Below are positions 60,129-64,000 of a DNA stretch of 64,000 nucleotides, one piece after another. The notes beneath the pieces were generated by a model that was not told where the DNA came from, searched no databases, and worked only from the letters and a program-made list of their open reading frames with translations. The position numbers and the translations under genes are program-made. Where the stretch lies: the NCBI GenBank assembly GCA_031844405.1, contig JAUZVC010000003.1, forward strand, positions 1 to 64,000, in the 5' to 3' direction. This stretch comes from Knoellia sp031844405 (GTDB lineage Bacteria; Actinomycetota; Actinomycetes; Actinomycetales; Dermatophilaceae). The first letter of the stretch is position 1, and every line of letters begins with the position of its first letter.

Positions 60129-61262
60129 ATGACGATCACCGACCTCCCGACGGCGTCCTACTGGCGTCCCGGAGACGACCCGGGCGACCGGCGCTTCGTC
60201 GACATCGGACCGCTCGACCTCGAACGCGGTGGGTTCCTGCCCGAGGTCACCGTGGCCTACGAGACGTGGGGCAGGCTCAACGCCGCCCGTGACAACGCCG
60301 TCCTCGTGGAGCACGCCCTCACCGGCGACTCGCACGTCGAGGGACCGCCCGGGTCGGGCCACCCCACGCCGGGCTGGTGGGACGGCCTCGTCGGACCCGG
60401 GCGACCGCTCGACACCGACCGGTTCTTCGTCGTCTCGAGCAACGTCCTCGGAGGCTGCCAGGGGACGACCGGCCCCTCGAGCGACGCCCCGGACGGTCGG
60501 GCGTGGGGTGGCCGGTTCCCGGCCGTGACGATCCGCGACCAGGTCGCTGTCGAGGCGCGGCTCTCCGACCACCTCGGCATCGACCGGTGGGCCGGCGTGC
60601 TGGGCGGGTCGATGGGCGGCATGCGGGCCATCGAGTGGGCCACGACGCACCCCGAGCGGGTGGCGACGTGCGTCGTGCTCGCGTCGACGGCATACGCGAC
60701 GGCCGACCAGATCGCGTGGTGCCAGCCGCAGCTGCTGGCGATCCGCAGCGACCCGGCCTTCCACGACGGCGACTACTACGAGCACGGGGTCACCCCGAGC
60801 GACGGCCTCGGCATCGCCCGGCGCATCGCGCACATCACCTACCGGCACGAGGGGGAGCTCGCCGAGCGCTTCGGGCGGGACGCGCAGCCGGGGGAGGAGC
60901 CGCTCGACCGGGGTGGGCGCTTCGCGGTCGAGTCCTACCTCGACCACCACGCAGGCAAGCTCGGCCGCCGGTTCGACGCCAACTCCTACCTCGTCCTCAG
61001 CGAGGCGATGAACAGCCACGACGTGGGGCGCGGACGCGGCGGTGTCGCGGCGGCGCTCGCCGCCTTCGAAGGCCGCCTCGTCGTCGCGGGCGTCGACACC
61101 GACCGTCTCTACCCCGAGCGGCTCTCGCACGAGATCGCCGCGCTCCGCCCGGGGACGACCCTGCGACGCATCGGGTCGCGCTTCGGCCACGACGGCTTCC
61201 TCATCGAGATCGAGCAGGTCGGCGCGGTCATCCGTGAGGCGTTCGCGACCGTCGACGACTGA
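60129..61262 (+). CDS. metX: homoserine O-acetyltransferase
   Basis: 377 residues of the alpha/beta-hydrolase-type MetX family, which acetylates homoserine with acetyl-CoA for methionine synthesis. VTVAYETWGRLNAARDNAVLVEHALTGDSHV near the N-terminus, the WDGLVGPGRPLDTDRFFVVSSNVLGGCQGTTGP segment, nucleophile S161 in GGSMGGM, and the C-terminal histidine in FGHDGFLIE are all present. GAGGAG precedes ATG 60129. In many actinobacteria metX and metY are adjacent under one leader; here they are 11 kb apart, each with its own riboswitch. Confidence 0.95.
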   Translation: MTITDLPTASYWRPGDDPGDRRFVDIGPLDLERGGFLPEVTVAYETWGRLNAARDNAVLVEHALTGDSHVEGPPGSGHPTPGWWDGLVGPGRPLDTDRFFVVSSNVLGGCQGTTGPSSDAPDGRAWGGRFPAVTIRDQVAVEARLSDHLGIDRWAGVLGGSMGGMRAIEWATTHPERVATCVVLASTAYATADQIAWCQPQLLAIRSDPAFHDGDYYEHGVTPSDGLGIARRIAHITYRHEGELAERFGRDAQPGEEPLDRGGRFAVESYLDHHAGKLGRRFDANSYLVLSEAMNSHDVGRGRGGVAAALAAFEGRLVVAGVDTDRLYPERLSHEIAALRPGTTLRRIGSRFGHDGFLIEIEQVGAVIREAFATVDD

Positions 61263-61383
61263 CCGCTCCCGGTGCCTCCGGCCCGCGCAAGCGCGTCGTC
61301 CGGCCTCCGTGTCCTCGGTCACATTCTCCGGTAGCGTCCAGCCAGGAGCCGTCCGGCTCATCCGCAGACCGAAGGAGACACTC

Positions 61384-61758
61384 GTGGCCATCGTCGTGGG
61401 ATACATCCCGACCAAGGAAGGCGCCGCGGCCCTGGCCCGCGCCGGCGAGGAAGCACTCCTGCGCAAGACCGACCTCGTCGTCATCAACTCCGGACGTGAC
61501 GGTTCGGGCGACGACTCCGAGGAGCTGGACCGCCTCGGCGACGAGCTCAAGAGCAAGGGCGTGGGAGTCAAGGTCCGCCAGCTCATCCGGGGCAACGAGC
61601 CCGCCGAGGACCTCATCGCCGTCGCCGAGGAGATCGGCGCCGACCTCATCGTCATCGGGCTCCGACGACGCACCCCCGTCGGCAAGCTCATCCTCGGGTC
61701 CAACGCGCAGCGCATCCTGCTCGACGCGCCCTGCCCGGTGCTCGCCGTCAAGAGCTGA
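61384..61758 (+). CDS. universal stress protein (UspA family)
   Basis: 124 residues, one USP domain. Start VAIVVGYIPTKEGAAALARAG, centre LIRGNEPAEDLIAVAEEIGADLIVIGLRRRTPVGKLILGSNAQRILLDAPCPVLAVK. The nucleotide loop G-x2-G-x9-G(S) is present as GLRRRTPVGKLILGS, so ATP binding is plausible. GAAGGAG precedes GTG 61384. It lies between metX and the sigma factor gene with its own leader; no linked function. Confidence 0.9.
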   Translation: MAIVVGYIPTKEGAAALARAGEEALLRKTDLVVINSGRDGSGDDSEELDRLGDELKSKGVGVKVRQLIRGNEPAEDLIAVAEEIGADLIVIGLRRRTPVGKLILGSNAQRILLDAPCPVLAVKS

Positions 61759-61774
61759 CACCACACGCTCGTGG

Positions 61775-61821
61775 AATCGCCGCGGAACCCCCGGGAATGG
61801 AGAAGGGGGGCCGCGGCGATT
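61775..61821 (+). terminator. terminator after USP gene
   Basis: AATCGCCGCGG (61775-61785) and CCGCGGCGATT (61811-61821) are perfect complements followed by TTATAAT. The end of the stem runs directly into the sigA promoter. Confidence 0.65.
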
Positions 61822-61827
61822 TATAAT
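61822..61827 (+). promoter_or_regulatory. consensus -10 of the sigma factor gene
   Basis: A perfect TATAAT in a window where A/T-runs are rare. Transcription would start near 61834, giving a leader of about 130 bases before GTG 61963. No matching -35 hexamer is visible. Confidence 0.6.
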
Positions 61828-61962
61828 GGTCATGTTCCCTTCGCGCAACGGCCGACCTGCAGCCCCGCGGGTCACGTCTGAAGGGTCCTCGCCCAGACCA
61901 GCCGGTCCGTGCTCCGCCCGATCGTGAGCACGATCGCGCTTCCCCGTGACGAAAGGTTGTCG

Positions 61963-63666
61963 GTGTCGCCTGTGTCCACGAACGCCTCCGAGACGCCCCT
62001 GCCCGCCGAGTTCAGCCACCCCGCCCTCCAGGACCTCGTCCGGACGGGCCGCACCACCGGCCAGGTGTCCGGTGAGCAGGTGTCGCAGGCCATCGTGGCC
62101 GCCGGCGTCCGGGCCAGCCGGGGACGCATCGTCCTCAAGGCGCTCGCCGGCCAGGGCATCGAGGTCGTCATGACCGCCCCCGACCGGGCCGTCGCAGCCA
62201 CCAAGGCGACCGCCAAGAAGACGACCTCCGCGACGACGAAGAAGGCCGCCGCCAAGAAGGCGACGACGACGAAGGCCGCACCGGCCAAGAAGGCCGCGCC
62301 GGTCAAGAAGACCGCGGCGAAGGCCGACGAGGCCCCCGCCGCGAAGGCCGCGCCCGCCAAGAAGACGGCCAAGGCCGCCACGACGAAGAGGGCCGCCGCG
62401 GCCGCCGCCGCCCCGGCGAAGAAGACCGCTGCCAAGGGCCCCGCAGCGAAGAAGGCGGTCGCCAAGAAGACCGCCGCGACCCAGGTCGCCGACGGTGATG
62501 ACGCCGAGGTCGATGCCGAGGACGCGGACGTCGAGCCCGAGGACGTCGACGAGGCCGAGCTGGCCAAGGTCGCCGCCGAGGTGGGCACCGACACCGCGGC
62601 GGACGCCACCGACGACAGCACCGACTCCGAGGACTCCGACGAGTCCGAGGACGGTGACAAGGCCAAGACCGAGGCCGCTCCCGAGAGCGCCGGCGGGTTC
62701 GTCCTGCGCGACGACGACGAGGAGGACGCGCCCGTCCAGCAGGTCGTCACCGCCGGCGCGACGGCCGACCCGGTCAAGGACTACCTCAAGCAGATCGGCA
62801 AGGTCGCCCTCCTCAACGCCGAGCAGGAGGTCGAGCTCGCCAAGCGCATCGAGGCAGGCCTCTTCGCCGAGGAGCGCCTCAACTCCGGCGACAAGATCGA
62901 CATGAAGCTCAAGCGCGAGCTCTGGTGGATCGCCCAAGACGGCAAGAACGCCAAGAACCACCTCCTCGAGGCCAACCTGCGTCTCGTCGTCTCGCTGGCG
63001 AAGCGCTACACCGGTCGCGGCATGCTCTTCCTCGACCTCATCCAGGAGGGCAACCTCGGCCTCATCCGTGCGGTCGAGAAGTTCGACTACACCAAGGGCT
63101 ACAAGTTCTCGACCTACGCGACGTGGTGGATCCGTCAGGCCATCACCCGCGCCATGGCCGACCAGGCGCGCACCATCCGCATCCCGGTGCACATGGTCGA
63201 GGTCATCAACAAGCTCGCCCGCGTGCAGCGCCAGATGCTCCAGGACCTCGGTCGTGAGCCCACTCCCGAAGAGCTCGCGCTCGAGCTCGACATGACCCCC
63301 GAGAAGGTCGTCGAGGTCCAGAAGTACGGCCGCGAACCCATCTCGCTGCACACGCCCCTCGGTGAGGACGGCGACAGCGAGTTCGGTGACCTCATCGAGG
63401 ACTCCGAGGCCGTCGTGCCCGCCGACGCCGTGAGCTTCACGCTCCTCCAGGAGCAGCTGCACTCGGTCCTCGACACGCTCTCCGAGCGCGAGGCCGGCGT
63501 CGTGTCGATGCGGTTCGGCCTCACCGACGGCCAGCCCAAGACGCTCGACGAGATCGGCAAGGTCTACGGTGTGACCCGCGAGCGGATCCGCCAGATCGAG
63601 TCCAAGACCATGAGCAAGCTCCGTCACCCGTCCCGCTCGCAGGCCCTGCGCGACTACCTCGACTGA
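61963..63666 (+). CDS. sigA: primary RNA polymerase sigma factor (SigA/HrdB/RpoD)
   Basis: 567 residues. After a short conserved N-terminal segment comes a long Ala/Lys/Thr-rich tract (about 75-185, repeated AAKK, KKTA units) and an acidic tract (about 188-245), both typical of actinobacterial HrdB/SigA region 1. Region 1.2 (DPVKDYLKQIGKVALLNAEQEVELAKRIE), region 2 (GRGMLFLDLIQEGNLGLIRAVEKFDYTKGYKFSTYATWWIRQAITRAM), region 3 and region 4 (GVTRERIRQIESKTMSKLRHPSRS) are complete. AAAGG lies six bases before GTG 61963; a TTG two codons upstream is possible. Confidence 0.95.
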   Translation: MSPVSTNASETPLPAEFSHPALQDLVRTGRTTGQVSGEQVSQAIVAAGVRASRGRIVLKALAGQGIEVVMTAPDRAVAATKATAKKTTSATTKKAAAKKATTTKAAPAKKAAPVKKTAAKADEAPAAKAAPAKKTAKAATTKRAAAAAAAPAKKTAAKGPAAKKAVAKKTAATQVADGDDAEVDAEDADVEPEDVDEAELAKVAAEVGTDTAADATDDSTDSEDSDESEDGDKAKTEAAPESAGGFVLRDDDEEDAPVQQVVTAGATADPVKDYLKQIGKVALLNAEQEVELAKRIEAGLFAEERLNSGDKIDMKLKRELWWIAQDGKNAKNHLLEANLRLVVSLAKRYTGRGMLFLDLIQEGNLGLIRAVEKFDYTKGYKFSTYATWWIRQAITRAMADQARTIRIPVHMVEVINKLARVQRQMLQDLGREPTPEELALELDMTPEKVVEVQKYGREPISLHTPLGEDGDSEFGDLIEDSEAVVPADAVSFTLLQEQLHSVLDTLSEREAGVVSMRFGLTDGQPKTLDEIGKVYGVTRERIRQIESKTMSKLRHPSRSQALRDYLD

Positions 63667-63686
63667 GGCCCGACCAGAACCACCTC

Positions 63687-63721
63687 GTATGCCGTGCGCC
63701 CGCCTCGGGCACACGGCATAC
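63687..63721. terminator. sigA terminator formed by an inverted CGGCATAC pair
   Basis: GTATGCCGTG-c-GCCCG-CCT-CGGGC-a-CACGGCATAC. The outer arms are a full copy of the repeated motif in each orientation, and GCCCG/CGGGC continues the stem. It lies 20 bases after the sigA stop. Confidence 0.85.
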
Positions 63722-64000
63722 GTGCGTCCGGGGGAGCGTTCGACGTGGTGGCGGAGACAAGGGGGCCGACCCGCCCGTGAGGTGCGCGGTCGCTCACGGC
63801 GCAGGGGAGTGGACACAGTGGGCTGGCCCGTGCGGCGGTGTTTCCGCAGGTCACGGGTCTGAGGGTGCCGAGTGACCAGGCAGGGGCCACCCCCGTGACC
63901 ACCTCTGACATGACCCGTCGGGATGAAATCGCGAATGGGAGGCCTTTGGGGCCCTCGGGTTTCGCCGTTTGTCGTATGCCGTGCCCTCGCGACCTGTTCT
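63722..64000. other. region after sigA, no gene recognised
   Basis: No convincing reading frame on either strand. There are two inverted repeats: CCGTGAG...CTCACGG at 63775-63781/63793-63799, and GGTCACGGG...CCCGTGACC at 63849-63857/63892-63900. A GTATGCCGT copy is at 63974. The region could hold an RNA or only terminator structures. Confidence 0.35.

Noticed and set aside
62190..62480. Lys/Ala repeat tract in the sigma factor as inserted foreign repeat DNA
   Set aside because: Such AAKK-rich tracts are normal in actinobacterial primary sigma factors, and the surrounding regions are intact and in frame.

Overview
The window is about 64 kb of very GC-rich DNA (roughly 70% G+C by eye) from an actinobacterium, most likely in the order Micrococcales and close to the Intrasporangiaceae (Janibacter, Knoellia, Terrabacter, Tetrasphaera). 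This is inferred from SAM-IV riboswitches (known only from Actinomycetales), LexA boxes of the TCGAAC-N4-GTTCGA type, a Lys/Ala-rich primary sigma factor, class II (B12) ribonucleotide reductase, many TANNNT-N6/7-start leaderless genes and a Gly/Ala/Val-rich proteome. No rRNA, tRNA, CRISPR array, transposase or phage gene was found.

Layout. 0-7 kb: a SAM-IV riboswitch in front of a cysteine-desulfurase-like enzyme, then DegV, PlsY and the DNA-uptake pair ComEA/ComEC. 7-10.8 kb: LysR regulator, two tiny Cys-rich paralogues, a Sir2 deacylase, and the divergent SOS pair lexA / LysM cell-division suppressor with an array of LexA boxes. 10.8-22.2 kb: accessory metabolic genes (VOC, HTH_42 protein, SRPBCC, GNAT, lipoprotein, a large secreted sortilin-type beta-propeller) and a complete four-gene ABC importer. 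22.2-26.1 kb: nrdR and nrdJ behind paired NrdR boxes. 26.2-30.4 kb: an island of four unfamiliar genes, three with nuclease-type D...ExK signatures and one of these fused to an SF1 helicase (possible defence locus). 30.4-37.8 kb: vWA protein, membrane-anchored protein, histidine kinase/response regulator, NERD-membrane-sensor fusion, NYN-LOTUS RNase-like protein, SprT-like protein. 37.9-47.5 kb: MpaB-type oxygenase, CrtA-like protein, mycothiol-fold protein, pdxH, rocD, a CarH-like B12 photoreceptor module without DNA-binding domain, TspO/MBR, hydrolase, two membrane proteins, aldo/keto reductase. 47.5-64 kb: riboswitch-metY, an EspC/WXG-type pair, hrpA, PAC2, family A polymerase, EcsC, YkvA-like, DUF4192, riboswitch-metX, USP and the primary sigma factor.

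Genes that work together: three SAM-IV riboswitches place sulfur mobilisation, MetY and MetX under one SAM-sensing regime even though the genes are dispersed. LexA boxes lie between lexA and the division suppressor. NrdR represses nrdR-nrdJ through two boxes.

The most striking signal is not a gene. The octamer CGGCATAC (reverse complement GTATGCCG) occurs 49 times in 64 kb by my hand scan, in both orientations, inside genes in all reading frames and as inverted pairs forming terminators. This is the classical behaviour of a DNA uptake sequence, and the window also encodes ComEA and ComEC. I offer it as a candidate uptake-type or other genome-wide signal sequence.
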